Below, piece after piece: positions 34,741 to 43,648 of a stretch of DNA of 64,000 bases (within the stretch, counting starts at the first letter, position 1; every line of letters begins with the position of its first letter). The DNA lies in contig NZ_CP039690.1 of assembly GCF_005144885.1 (NCBI RefSeq), forward strand, positions 1,302,001 through 1,366,000. The letters run 5' to 3'. The position numbers and the translations under genes are program-made. Source of the stretch: Phreatobacter stygius (GTDB lineage: Bacteria > Pseudomonadota > Alphaproteobacteria > Rhizobiales > Phreatobacteraceae). The notes under the pieces are model-generated. The model saw only the letters and a list, made by a program, of their open reading frames with translations, was not told the origin of the DNA and ran no database searches.

Positions 34741-35946
34741 CTAGAGCAGCAGGCCTTTCAGCCCGTGCAGGACGACATCGATCGGCACTTTCATCAACAT
34801 GACCGGAATGAAGGGCAGCACCATGCTGGCGACCAGCATGATGATGCTCTGCAGGTCGATCGGGACGATGCGGATCGATTGAGCGTTGGCGACCACCTGG
34901 TAGAGATCCGTGGTCGCCGAGAAATCCGGCGCTTCGAGCGCATCCTCGGAGACCTTGCGATCACGCTTGATCCATCGCGCCTCGAACTGCTGTCCAACCT
35001 CGCCGGCGAGCTTGCCATAGTCGAACACGCCGCGACGCGCCTGGCCGGCCAGCGTGCCGGTGAACATGACCACCGGCGCCGCCAACAGGCCAAGCACGAC
35101 GACCAGCGGGCTGACTGCCGCGATCTGCTGGGCCACCGAGAAGGCCGCATTCGCCAGGATCTCATTGGCGAAGCGGCCCGCGACGATCGCGCTGGTTGCG
35201 AGTGCGACGACGGCGAAAGCGCGCAGCGAATGGCCGACGAACATCAGGCCTGCGGCGTGATCAGGGTGCGACGCCACCAGCCGCAGGTCCAGCCGCGATA
35301 TCAGCCAGAGCAGACGCGTCCAGAGCGCCAGGCGCCACAGCCAGCCGATGAACAGGACGAGCAGCAGCGGCAAGCTGACCAGAGCGTGCCACCAGCCGGC
35401 GGCCGACAGACCCTCGACCGCTCCGGCCGACTTCTGCCATGACGGAATGTGCTCCGGATGCACCGAGGTCATCAGGGCCACCACCATGAGGAAGGTCAGG
35501 ACCAGCGCGACCAGTTCGGCGCGCGGCGACCAGAGCAGCGACCGGGTTGACGCGATCGCCTGATCGAACTGGATCCTGTCCTGCTCGCGAACGAGGCGGG
35601 CTTCGCCGAATTGCCGGATGATGGCGCCGAGCTGCCGGGCACAGCTCACTTCGGCCAGGATCAGCAAGGGAACGGCAATGAGCGAGCGGGCGTGAAAGCC
35701 GCAATCGAGCAGCAACGCTCCGAGCCCGCCGGTTTGCGCCGTGCCCGATTGAAGCGCGACCAGCAGGAACAGCGGCACCCAGCCGACCAGCACGGCGAGC
35801 AGCGCCCGGCGCAGGACATTGGGCCGACCGGGTCGAACCAAGCCGATCCAGCTCTGCACGCGGTGCGGCGGCCCCCCTTGAAACAGCGGCGTCTCGATTG
35901 GCTCGGTCCCGGCAATCGGTTGACCCTGCCCTGCTTCAACCGTCAT
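34741..35946 (-). CDS. Large multi-pass membrane protein of unknown function
   Basis: A 401-residue inner-membrane protein. Hydrophobic segments lie near residues 46-66, 85-105, 145-165, 195-220, 250-275, 290-315 and 365-390. There is a cluster of charged residues between the third and fourth segments and a soluble loop near 320-355 (KLAGEVGQQFEARWIKRD). ATG 35946 has GAGGA upstream; the frame to 36315 is not supported. No named family is recognised. It stands alone, with about 460 bases free on its 5' side. Confidence 0.65.
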   Translation of the reverse strand: MTVEAGQGQPIAGTEPIETPLFQGGPPHRVQSWIGLVRPGRPNVLRRALLAVLVGWVPLFLLVALQSGTAQTGGLGALLLDCGFHARSLIAVPLLILAEVSCARQLGAIIRQFGEARLVREQDRIQFDQAIASTRSLLWSPRAELVALVLTFLMVVALMTSVHPEHIPSWQKSAGAVEGLSAAGWWHALVSLPLLLVLFIGWLWRLALWTRLLWLISRLDLRLVASHPDHAAGLMFVGHSLRAFAVVALATSAIVAGRFANEILANAAFSVAQQIAAVSPLVVVLGLLAAPVVMFTGTLAGQARRGVFDYGKLAGEVGQQFEARWIKRDRKVSEDALEAPDFSATTDLYQVVANAQSIRIVPIDLQSIIMLVASMVLPFIPVMLMKVPIDVVLHGLKGLLL

Positions 35947-36409
35947 GGCGCATCCTCGGCGGTGCCATCCGCGATTGCCCGGCCAACCTGCCTGCACCAA
36001 GGGCGGCGACACGCGGTCCTTGCTCAACCCCCGGCTTTCGGCGCAGACGGCAGCAGGCCCACTGAACGCCGAAATGGCGCCGGCTTGGATCGGGCAATAC
36101 CCCGAACCCATCGGGGGATGATCACCAGGGGCCGATCGCCGGACCGCTTGCCAACGCAGCGGCATCTCCGCTCGACCGGCGAGGTTTCGGCTCGGCGCGC
36201 AAAAAGAAGGCCGTCGTTTGGCTGGCGTCCGTTCGGCTGCGAGGAGATGCTCAGGGGGCGACACGAAGCGCCAGCGCGACGCCGCGCCCGGAGCCGCCAT
36301 CATGAAACGGCGCATCGGGTCTCGCTTCGATCGGGCAATGTCCTGGCATGATCAGGGAAGACTACCGAGGCAGGTTGTGCCGCGCGCCTCAATTCGAAAC
36401 GATCACACT
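35947..36409 (-). other. Intergenic region, nothing recognised
   Basis: About 460 bases between the ferredoxin gene (3' end at 36410) and the membrane-protein gene start at 35946, both on the minus strand. No CDS with a ribosome site, no strong hairpin with T-run and no repeat was seen. Confidence 0.4.
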
Positions 36410-36769
36410 CTAAAGGCTCGGCGGCGCCTTCGCCGCTTCGGCGGCCCGGCGGAACACCGTCTCCATCAGCCATTGCTCGTTCGGATAGCGCTCCGCCCAC
36501 TCGTCCCAGCCGGAATCGCGCCGATATTGCCCGAGCAGGCCGGAGGCGACGATGGCGGCCGGGTCGGACGGCGTCGGCCTCTCACAATCCGGCGCGACAT
36601 AGAGCGCATCGGCACGGCAATAGAGCTCGCACATGAAACAGGTCTGGCAATCGGCCTGCCGCGCGATGACCGGCGGGCCGGCGGCCACCGCGTCGAAGAC
36701 ATTGGTCGGGCAGACCGCAACGCAGGCATTGCAGGCAGTGCAGCGCTCGGCGATGACGAGCTCGATCAC
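36410..36769 (-). CDS. 2[4Fe-4S] ferredoxin-type electron-transfer subunit
   Basis: A 119-residue protein with two cluster motifs: Cys10-x2-Cys13-x2-Cys16-x3-Cys20-Pro and Cys41-x2-Cys44-x2-Cys47-x3-Cys51. A C-terminal ~65-residue extension carries no further cysteines. Its ATG overlaps the TGA of the preceding flavoprotein gene (ATGA), so the two are almost certainly partners, with electrons passing between FAD and the clusters. This flavoprotein-plus-ferredoxin layout resembles AprA/AprB-like and fumarate-reductase-like pairs. Because the operon begins with a sulfonate-type binding protein gene, a role in releasing sulfur from an organic compound is inferred, not shown. Confidence 0.8.
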   Translation of the reverse strand: MIELVIAERCTACNACVAVCPTNVFDAVAAGPPVIARQADCQTCFMCELYCRADALYVAPDCERPTPSDPAAIVASGLLGQYRRDSGWDEWAERYPNEQWLMETVFRRAAEAAKAPPSL

Positions 36770-38406
36770 GCCACCAGCTCCCTGGCGTGGAGGCCCGGCC
36801 CGGGCAAAGCCTCGTCCGGCCGGATCCAGACATCATCGAAGCCACTGACCAGCAGCCGACGACCGAGCGCCGGGTTGAGCCCGGGCCGATCCTCGCGCCG
36901 GTGCATGCCGCGGCTTTCGTCGCGGGCCAACGCCGCGGTCACCGACCAGCGGGCCGTGGCGATGAGTGCGGCGGTCTCACGCGCGGCGAGTGGGTTCGTG
37001 TCATGGCCGCCGGCGTGATCGGCGATGAGGCGCCAGGCGGCATCCAGCGCCTGGCGCGACCGGATGAGGCGGTCGCCGGAACGGAACAGGTTCTTGTCAT
37101 AAGGCTGCATTTCGGACCGGACCGCGGCGCGCAGCGCCGCAACATCGACGGGACCTTGCGATGCCACCGGATGCAGGCCGGCGCGGCCGAGCGGCTTCAG
37201 CCGGGCCGTCGCCGAGCCACCCGCCCGTCGCGCGAAGGCGACCGCGCCGCGCCCGGCCCAGGTGCCCGAGGACAATGCCCAGGCCGAATTGACATTGCCG
37301 CCGCCCGAGCTCGCGCCGGCCACCAGTTCGCGGCTGGCATTGTCGCCGGCGACGAACAGGCCGGGCACCGTGGTGGCGCAGTCCCGGTCCGCCACCTTGA
37401 CCCCGCCAATGCCGCGGATCGTTCCGTCGGTGTGCAGCGTCACCGCAAAGCGCTGCCGGTAGGGATCGATGCCCCAGCGGTCGAACGGCAGCATGACATT
37501 GGGCGAGATGGTCGGCAGCCGCGCCTGGATATCGGCCGGCAGGCGATGCAGCGAGCAAGTGACCGGACCGGCCAACAGGGCACGCGCGATGCGTTCGGTC
37601 TGGTCCGGCCCGAACGGCGCGTCGATCTCGCGGCCGTCGGCGTCGTAATAGGTCGCGAAGGCATAAGACATGGTGCGCGTCATGGTCGAGCGCTCCGGCG
37701 CGATCGTATAGGCCGCGGTGAACTCCATGCCGGACAGCTCGGCGCCGGCCTCCGCCGCCATGAGATAGCCGTCGCCGGTATTGGTGCGCGCGCCGAGCAG
37801 ATGCGACAGGAAGCTGGTGCCACCGGCGGCGAGCACCACCGCTCCCGCCCGGACGCGCCAGGGCCGGTTCGCCTGCTGGCGCTGCAACCCTTGCGCTCCC
37901 CCGATGGTGCCGTCGGGCCGCGCCAGCAATTCGAGCGCCGGGCTGTGGTCGAGCACGGTGACGCCGCGTTCTTCGATCAGGGCCCTGAGCGCGCGCATAT
38001 ATTCGGGGCCGCGCACCGCGCGGTAATTCACCTGGCCGCGGTCGTCGATCGGAAAGCGGTAATGCTGGCCGAGCGTCGGCAACGTCCGCCAGGTCTGGTC
38101 GAGGACGGCATACATCCAGGCGGGATCGCCGAGGCCGAAGGCGATGGCCTGGCGATTGCGGATCGCGGTCTCGCGTGCCTGCGGCGGATCCGGCGGCGCC
38201 CACCAATGACCGGGCCCGGCGGCGGCGGTGACACCGCTGGTGCCGCAATAGCCCTTGTCGACCAGTACCACAGCGGCGCCCTCGGCAGCCGCCGCAGCGG
38301 CCGCCCATGCTCCTGCCATGCCGCCACCGATCACCAGCACGTCGGCATCACGCTCGAACGTGTCCGGCGGGGCCTCGCGGTTCGGCGTCGTGGCCATGCC
38401 GGACAT
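36766..38406 (-). CDS. FAD-dependent oxidoreductase, AprA/fumarate-reductase flavoprotein-like
   Basis: A ~546-residue flavoprotein. ADVLVIGGGMAGAWAA (dinucleotide fold, GGGMAG at 27-32) begins the FAD domain, GYCGTSGVTAAAGPG follows, and the C-terminal FAD contact is VPGLFVAGDNASRELVAGASSGGG. The length and the capping-domain segment (RYDSG-like region replaced by AFATYYDADGREI) fit the fumarate reductase/APS reductase alpha-subunit superfamily. ATG 38406 follows the binding-protein stop by five bases; ATG 38397 is an alternative. It overlaps the downstream ferredoxin gene. Substrate unknown; context with sulfonate-type transport suggests an organosulfur compound. Confidence 0.8.
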   Translation of the reverse strand: MSGMATTPNREAPPDTFERDADVLVIGGGMAGAWAAAAAAAEGAAVVLVDKGYCGTSGVTAAAGPGHWWAPPDPPQARETAIRNRQAIAFGLGDPAWMYAVLDQTWRTLPTLGQHYRFPIDDRGQVNYRAVRGPEYMRALRALIEERGVTVLDHSPALELLARPDGTIGGAQGLQRQQANRPWRVRAGAVVLAAGGTSFLSHLLGARTNTGDGYLMAAEAGAELSGMEFTAAYTIAPERSTMTRTMSYAFATYYDADGREIDAPFGPDQTERIARALLAGPVTCSLHRLPADIQARLPTISPNVMLPFDRWGIDPYRQRFAVTLHTDGTIRGIGGVKVADRDCATTVPGLFVAGDNASRELVAGASSGGGNVNSAWALSSGTWAGRGAVAFARRAGGSATARLKPLGRAGLHPVASQGPVDVAALRAAVRSEMQPYDKNLFRSGDRLIRSRQALDAAWRLIADHAGGHDTNPLAARETAALIATARWSVTAALARDESRGMHRREDRPGLNPALGRRLLVSGFDDVWIRPDEALPGPGLHARELVA

Positions 38407-38411
38407 CCCGG

Positions 38412-39431
38412 TCAAACGACGACCGAGCCGTTGAACGAGGTGTCGAAGAACTGCCTGACGTCGAGCTTGCGCTGCACCAGCCCGGCCGTGGTGTAGAGGT
38501 CGGCGGTCGCCTGCTGGTCGGCGACGACCTTGTCGTCGATCCGTTCCGGCGTGCTCGGCGCCGTCTCGAAGGAGAACTTGGCGACCTCGAAGGAGACGCC
38601 GACGAGACCAGCCCAGAACCGCGCATAGTCGTCGACATGGCGGTTCGCCCAATGCCTGGCGATGGCGACCCGGCGAACGATCTCGGCCACCGCGGCGCGC
38701 TTGTCCCTGATCGCGCTGTCGAGTGCATTGAGGTAGCTGAGCCCGCTCAGGATGCCGTTCGAGCCGTCGACCACCACCCGGTAATTGTCGACGACCCGGC
38801 CCTGGGCAATGAACACGCCCCAGGTCGACCAAGCGTCGACCGCGCCCGACTCGAGCGCCGTCTTGGCTTCGGCCGGCAGCAGAAAGGCGAATTTCACCGT
38901 ATTGAACGGCAGGCCATTGGCCTTCAGCGCCGACAGCACCAGGGCCTGGCCGATCGAGCCGCGGCTGGTGCCGATGGTCTTGCCTTTGAGGTCGGCGACG
39001 CTCCGGATCGGCGAACCCGGTTTGACCAGCAGGGCGGTCGCCGCGCCGGTGGTCCGATGGGCTGCGACAATCTTCGCCGGCGTGCCATTGGCGAGCGCGA
39101 AGGTGGTCGGTGCGTCGCCGGCCCAGGCGACGTCGACGGCGCCGGCATTCAAGGCTTCGAGCAGCGGCGCGGCCGCGACGAACTGGTTGATCTCGACCCG
39201 GAACGGCAGGTCGGCGAGTTGGCCGGAGGCCTTGAGCAAGGCTTCGACCCCACCCTTCTGGTCGCCGAGCCGGAGCAGCACGGCCGGCTGCGCCCGGACC
39301 AGCGCCGGCGCGGCCAGGAACGTGGCGCCGAGCGCCGCCCCGCCTGCCAGCAGCGACCGGCGCGAGGGCGCCGGCGGGCGGCCGGCCGGATCGACATCAA
39401 GGGCCCGGCTCGGCATGTCCTGCTTGCTCAT
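38412..39431 (-). CDS. Sulfonate/taurine-type ABC transporter substrate-binding protein (SBP1)
   Basis: A 339-residue periplasmic binding protein of the SsuA/TauA/NrtA type. A twin-arginine signal (PSRRSLLAGGAALGATFLA) ends near residue 47. The core has RLGDQKGGVEALLKASGQL, AAAPLLEALNAGAVDVAWAGD and LKGKTIGTSRGSIGQALVL. It closely resembles the protein encoded at 43649 (SBP3). It is the first gene of a three-gene operon with a flavoprotein and a ferredoxin and has no permease of its own, so it probably uses the divergent permease and ATPase at 39983-41679. A 16-bp palindrome with TTGACAT lies about 130 bases upstream. Confidence 0.85.
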   Translation of the reverse strand: MSKQDMPSRALDVDPAGRPPAPSRRSLLAGGAALGATFLAAPALVRAQPAVLLRLGDQKGGVEALLKASGQLADLPFRVEINQFVAAAPLLEALNAGAVDVAWAGDAPTTFALANGTPAKIVAAHRTTGAATALLVKPGSPIRSVADLKGKTIGTSRGSIGQALVLSALKANGLPFNTVKFAFLLPAEAKTALESGAVDAWSTWGVFIAQGRVVDNYRVVVDGSNGILSGLSYLNALDSAIRDKRAAVAEIVRRVAIARHWANRHVDDYARFWAGLVGVSFEVAKFSFETAPSTPERIDDKVVADQQATADLYTTAGLVQRKLDVRQFFDTSFNGSVVV

Positions 39432-39557
39432 GGTTCGATATCCCCCTGGCGCTTCGCGCGCCCGGCGCCTCGATCAACCGGGCTCCCGGCGCGCGTCCGG
39501 CGGCAACCGCAGAGGCCTTTGCCGGAGCGCCTGAAGTGTCCGGAGGTGATCGCCTGA

Positions 39558-39586
39558 TGTCAATGAGAATGTTCTTTATTAAGAAC
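39558..39586 (-). promoter_or_regulatory. Putative sulfur-regulon box and -35-like element, copy 1
   Basis: Read on the minus strand: GTTCTTAATAAAGAAC (39586-39571, 6-bp arms), seven bases, then TTGACAT (TTGACA at 39563-39558). It faces the SBP1-flavoprotein-ferredoxin operon. A matching -10 is weak (ACACTT at 17-base spacing), which would fit an activator-dependent promoter. The same arrangement and spacing occur at 39808-39837 and 47301-47330. Confidence 0.6.
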
Positions 39587-39807
39587 GAGACAACAGGCAA
39601 ATTGGCATCTCCATCGACCGGCCCCGCGAGAGGATTGTTCCCCGGAACGGGAGGCGTCGCCATCATTTCTGCACGCAGGCGCTATTTTCCGGACCACTGC
39701 AAGGAAAGACTGGTCATCTCATCAGAAAATCCGCCTCCGATCCAGGCAAAGAAACGATTGCTTCTCCCGAAGCCTGGGTGGACAGCAATGGTTGGTTCTC
39801 TGAAATC

Positions 39808-39837
39808 GTTCTTTAAAACGAACGTTCTTGTTGACAT
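39808..39837 (+). promoter_or_regulatory. Putative sulfur-regulon box and -35-like element, copy 2
   Basis: GTTCTTTAAAACGAAC (39808-39823, imperfect palindrome with GTTC/GAAC ends), seven bases, then TTGACAT (TTGACA at 39831-39836). It faces the permease-ATPase-SBP2-aldolase-SBP3 operon whose first gene starts at 39983. No good -10 is seen at 17-base spacing. Confidence 0.6.
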
Positions 39838-39982
39838 GGGCGGGGATGAAAGGAACCCTGAAACAACCGGACGACCTGCCTCTGGAAGGTCGAGCCGGGC
39901 GCCCAACGGGACCGCATCCAGGAGCCGTTCCGAGGCGCGGCATTCCAGCCGGCCGATCCGACCGAACACGATCGAGGTGACC

Positions 39983-40792
39983 ATGACATTGGCGGTGACG
40001 ACATCTCCGGGTGAGCGCCCATCGCTGCTGGCGGCGCTTGCGCGGTATCGCCGCTTCGCCACGCCGCTGGCGCTCGTCAGTCTCTGGCAGATCGCCTCCT
40101 CGCTCGGCTTCATCCCGACCCGCTCGGTGCCGTCGCCGGCGCTGATCCTGGTGACCTTCTGGGGCCTCATCCAGTCGGGCGAGCTGTTCGAGCATCTCTT
40201 GATCTCGCTCGGCCGCGTCTCGGCGGGCCTTGCCATCGGCGTGTCGCTCGGCACGGTCCTGGCGCTGGTCGCCGGGCTGTCGAGACAGGGCGAGGATGCG
40301 GTCGACGCCACGCTGCAAATGGTCAGGACCTTGCCACATCTGGCCCTGGTGCCGCTGTTCATCCTGTGGTTCGGCATTGGCGAGACGCCCAAGATTGCCC
40401 TGGTCGCGCTCGGCACCCTGTTCCCGATCTATCTCAACCTGTTTTCCGGCATCCGTGGCGTCGATACCAAGGTGGTCGAGGCGGTCGGCGCGCTGGGCCT
40501 GACGCGGCTGGAACTGATCCGCCACGTCATCCTGCCCGGCGCCCTGCCTTCCTTCCTGGTCGGCCTGCGCTATTCGCTCGGCGTCGGCTGGCTCAGCCTG
40601 GTCGTCGGCGAGCAGATCAATGCCACCAGCGGCATCGGCTATCTCGCCATGTCGGCCCGCGACTTCCTGCGCACCGACATCATCTTCGTCGCCCTCATCG
40701 TCTACGCCATGCTCGGTCTCGCGACCGACCAGATCGTCCGTTCCGTCGAGCGGGCGGTGCTCGTCTGGCGCCCCAGCTTCGTCAAGGAATGA
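39983..40792 (+). CDS. ssuC: Sulfonate/nitrate/taurine-type ABC transporter permease
   Basis: A 269-residue inner-membrane permease with about six membrane segments. The EAA loop region is EAVGALGLTRLELIRHVILP near residue 165-185, and VGWLSLVVGEQINATSGIGY near the end is typical of SsuC/TauC. ATG 39983 has GAGGTGA upstream and gives the usual length; the frame from 39536 is not used. It overlaps or abuts the ATPase gene. The symbol denotes family resemblance; the actual sulfonate or other substrate is not known. Confidence 0.88.
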   Translation: MTLAVTTSPGERPSLLAALARYRRFATPLALVSLWQIASSLGFIPTRSVPSPALILVTFWGLIQSGELFEHLLISLGRVSAGLAIGVSLGTVLALVAGLSRQGEDAVDATLQMVRTLPHLALVPLFILWFGIGETPKIALVALGTLFPIYLNLFSGIRGVDTKVVEAVGALGLTRLELIRHVILPGALPSFLVGLRYSLGVGWLSLVVGEQINATSGIGYLAMSARDFLRTDIIFVALIVYAMLGLATDQIVRSVERAVLVWRPSFVKE

Positions 40793-40797
40793 CCGCG

Positions 40798-41679
40798 ATG
40801 ACAATTCACGTCGACCCCGACCATGTCGATCCCGCTCACCTCGATCTGGCTCACACCGCCGCCGAACCCGTGGTGCGCGTCTCCGGCCTCGTCCGCTCCT
40901 TCGGCGGCCCGAACATTCTCGACGGCCTCGATCTCGAGATAGCGGCCGGCTCGTTCGTCGCCCTGCTCGGCCGCTCCGGCTCCGGCAAGTCGACGCTGCT
41001 GCGCACGCTCGCGGGGCTCGACGAAGCGCCGGCCGGCACGGTCGAGGTGCCGGATGAGCGCGCCGTGGTATTCCAGGAGCCGCGCCTGGTTCCCTGGAAG
41101 CGGGTCTGGCGCAATGTCGCCCTTGGCCTGCGCGTGCCGAACATCCGGGACCGGGCGCTGGCAGCCCTGGCCGAGGTTGGTCTGTCGCACCGCACCGAGG
41201 CCTGGCCGCTGACCTTGTCGGGCGGCGAGGCGCAACGCACGGCGCTCGCCCGCGCACTGGTCCGCGAGCCGAAACTGCTGCTGCTCGACGAACCCTTCGC
41301 CTCCCTCGATGCGCTGACGCGGCTGCGCATGCAGGGCCTCGTCGCGTCGTTGTGGCGAGCCCATGCGCCAGCGGTGCTGCTGGTCACCCATGACGTCGAC
41401 GAGGCGCTGCTGCTCGCCGATCGCGCGGTGATCCTGGACGAAGGGCGGATCGCCGCCGACATCCCGATCCGTCTCTCCCGCCCGCGCCGCCACGGTGACC
41501 CGGCCTTCATTGCCCTGCGCTCGCGCCTGCTCGCCGAACTGGGGGTCGACGAGACCGGGATCGGCTCCGCCGATGTCGAGGTTCCGGACACCACCCGTCG
41601 CCCGGCGGGCGTCGGGGAACCGGCCCAACCTCATCCGGCGCCCGCCCGGTCGGCGTCGATCCACGCGCCGATCCATTGA
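40798..41679 (+). CDS. ssuB: Sulfonate-type ABC transporter ATPase
   Basis: A 293-residue ABC ATPase: Walker A GRSGSGKST at 58-66, Q-loop VVFQEPRLVPW at about 90-100, signature LSGGEAQR at 140-147, Walker B LLLLDEP followed by FASLD, and switch His in LVTHDVDEALLL. VFQEPRLVPWKRVWRNV is characteristic of SsuB/TauB/NrtD. ATG 40798 with AAGGA nine bases upstream is preferred over ATG 40789, which overlaps the permease stop. About 50 extra C-terminal residues (Pro/Ala/His-rich) extend beyond the core. Confidence 0.88.
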   Translation: MTIHVDPDHVDPAHLDLAHTAAEPVVRVSGLVRSFGGPNILDGLDLEIAAGSFVALLGRSGSGKSTLLRTLAGLDEAPAGTVEVPDERAVVFQEPRLVPWKRVWRNVALGLRVPNIRDRALAALAEVGLSHRTEAWPLTLSGGEAQRTALARALVREPKLLLLDEPFASLDALTRLRMQGLVASLWRAHAPAVLLVTHDVDEALLLADRAVILDEGRIAADIPIRLSRPRRHGDPAFIALRSRLLAELGVDETGIGSADVEVPDTTRRPAGVGEPAQPHPAPARSASIHAPIH

Positions 41680-41711
41680 CCGGATCGCCTACCCCGTCCG
41701 GAGCAACGACC

Positions 41712-42758
41712 ATGTCGCATGGATCCGCCAAGACCCCGCCCGCCCGGCCGGCCTCGCTCGACCGCCGGCATGTCCTCGGCCTTGCCGCATCCGGCCTTGC
41801 GGCATCGGCATTGGCCGGCCTTGGGACAGCCGCCGACGCGCAAGCAACGGCGACGCCAGCCGTCGACCTGACCGGGGTGACGCTCCGGCTCGCCGACTAC
41901 AAGGGCGGCGACAGCCTGGTGCTGAAGGCCGCCGGCCGCGACCGTACGCCCTACAGGATCGCGCTTGCCGAATTCGCCTCCGGCAATCTGATCGTCGAAG
42001 CGATCAATGCCGGCGCTATCGATCTCGGCAGCATGAGCGAAACGCCACCGGTGTTCGGCGCCGCCGCCGGCGCGCGCATCTCTGTTGTCGCGGTCATCAA
42101 GGACGACGTGAACTGGCAGGTCGTGCTGGTGCCCAAGGGCAGTTCGATCCAGTCGGTCGCCGAGCTGAAAGGCAAGCGTGTCGGTTACGTCCGCGCCACC
42201 ACCACGCATTATTATCTCGCCAAGATGCTGGCCAAGGTCGGGCTGTCCTTTTCCGACATCACGCCGGTGGCGCTGACGCCTGCCGAAGGCCAGTCGGCCT
42301 TCGTCCAGGGCTCGCTCGATGCCTGGGCGATCTACGGCTACAACGTGCCTTTCGCGATCAATGACGGCGCCCGCGTCCTGATCACCTCGAGCGGCTATCT
42401 CTCGGGCAATTCCCTCTATGCCGCCAACCCGGCGACGCTGCAGGACGCGAGGCACACAGCCGCGATCGCCGATCTGTTCCACCGCCTCCGACAGGCCTAT
42501 GTCTGGCGCGAGGCCAATCTCGAACGCTGGGCCGAGATCCGTTCGCGGGCGATCGGCGTGCCCACGGCGGTCGACTACGAAATCCTGACCAAGGCCTCGC
42601 GCCGGCGCGATCTCTTCCCCGTCACCGATGCCGACATTGCCTCGGCGCAGAACGTCGCGGACGTGTTCCGCGACCTGAAGGTGCTGCCACGGCCGATCGA
42701 TGTCGCGCCGCTGTTCGACCGGCGCTTCAACGACGGCCTCGCGCGCGCCCTGTCGTGA
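41712..42758 (+). CDS. ssuA: Sulfonate-type ABC transporter substrate-binding protein (SBP2)
   Basis: A 348-residue binding protein. The leader SLDRRHVLGLAASGLAAS is twin-arginine-like (RRHVLG), with cleavage near residue 45 (AADAQA). Core segments are LRLADYKGGDSLVLKAAG, EAINAGAIDLGSMSETPPVF and LKGKRVGYVRATTTHYYLAKML, as in SsuA. It is the most divergent of the three binding proteins in this region. GGAG lies ahead of ATG 41712. It is followed by a class II aldolase-like gene and a third binding-protein gene in the same operon. Confidence 0.85.
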   Translation: MSHGSAKTPPARPASLDRRHVLGLAASGLAASALAGLGTAADAQATATPAVDLTGVTLRLADYKGGDSLVLKAAGRDRTPYRIALAEFASGNLIVEAINAGAIDLGSMSETPPVFGAAAGARISVVAVIKDDVNWQVVLVPKGSSIQSVAELKGKRVGYVRATTTHYYLAKMLAKVGLSFSDITPVALTPAEGQSAFVQGSLDAWAIYGYNVPFAINDGARVLITSSGYLSGNSLYAANPATLQDARHTAAIADLFHRLRQAYVWREANLERWAEIRSRAIGVPTAVDYEILTKASRRRDLFPVTDADIASAQNVADVFRDLKVLPRPIDVAPLFDRRFNDGLARALS

Positions 42759-42822
42759 GCCTGGCGCTGCCTCCGAGGTTACCGATCCCATCGCCGGAAT
42801 TTGAACCGAACAGGAGCAGGCC

Positions 42823-43605
42823 GTGAACCAGATCGTCCAGAAACCGAAACAATATTCCCTGGTCGAGCGCGCACCGGCGGCGACCTTCGAGGACGAGCGG
42901 CTGCACCGCAAGCAGCGCCTCGCCGCGACCTTCCGGCTGTTCGCCCGTTATGGCTTCGACCAGGGGCTTGCCGGCCATGTCACGGTGCGCGATCCGGAGT
43001 TTCCCGATCGCTTCTGGATCAATCCGCTGGCTGCCTTTTTCGGCCAGATCAAGGTGTCCGACCTGCAACTGGTCGACCATGACGGCCAGATCCTGATCGG
43101 CAACCGGCCGATCAACCAGGCCGGCTTCGTCATCCATTCGGCGATCCATGCCGCCCACCCGGATGTCGTGGCGGCCGCCCACACCCATTCGACCTATGGC
43201 AAGGCCTGGTCGTCGCTCGGCCGGCTGCTCGATCCGCTCACCCAGGATTCCTGCGCCTTCTATGAAGACCACGCCCTGTTCGATCCGTTCTCCGGCGTCG
43301 TGCTGCAAGACGGCGAAGGCAAGAAGATCGCCGAAGCGATCGGCTCGAAAAAAGCGGTCATCCTGCAGAACCACGGCTTCCTGACCGTCGGTCCGACCAT
43401 CGAGGCCGCGGCCTGGTGGTTCATCGCTGCCGACAATGCGGCACGCACCCAATTGCTCGCGGAAGCCGCCGGCGAACCGAAGCTGATTTCCGACGATATC
43501 GCCAGGCTGACCGCCTCGCAGGTCGGCACCCATAAGGGCGGCTATTTTTCATTCCAGCCCTTGTGGGACTGGATCGTCGCCGCCGAACCGGACCTGCTCG
43601 GCTGA
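42823..43605 (+). CDS. Class II aldolase/adducin-family protein
   Basis: A 260-residue protein of the fuculose-phosphate-aldolase/adducin fold. The metal-site motif is in AAHTHSTYGKAWS (His-x-His near residue 120), with a third His in LQNHGFLTVG near 187. GTG 42823 follows AGGAG. Family members include fuculose-phosphate aldolase, MtnB dehydratase and 5-methylthioribulose-1-phosphate aldolase, the last two acting in sulfur salvage. Its place between two sulfonate-type binding proteins suggests work on a sulfur-containing carbon skeleton, but the reaction cannot be named from sequence. Confidence 0.75.
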   Translation: MNQIVQKPKQYSLVERAPAATFEDERLHRKQRLAATFRLFARYGFDQGLAGHVTVRDPEFPDRFWINPLAAFFGQIKVSDLQLVDHDGQILIGNRPINQAGFVIHSAIHAAHPDVVAAAHTHSTYGKAWSSLGRLLDPLTQDSCAFYEDHALFDPFSGVVLQDGEGKKIAEAIGSKKAVILQNHGFLTVGPTIEAAAWWFIAADNAARTQLLAEAAGEPKLISDDIARLTASQVGTHKGGYFSFQPLWDWIVAAEPDLLG

Positions 43606-43648
43606 TGAACGCCGGCGCGCCCTTCCCGATCCCCTCGGAGTGACATCC

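Larger units (their letters stand above)
39432..39982 (+). other. Divergent control region between the two sulfonate-type operons
   Basis: About 550 bases without a supported gene. It is clearly AT-richer than its surroundings between about 39555 and 39840 and contains two outward-facing copies of the palindrome/TTGACAT element. An open frame runs through it into the permease gene from 39536, but it has no ribosome site and no recognisable protein. Confidence 0.5.
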
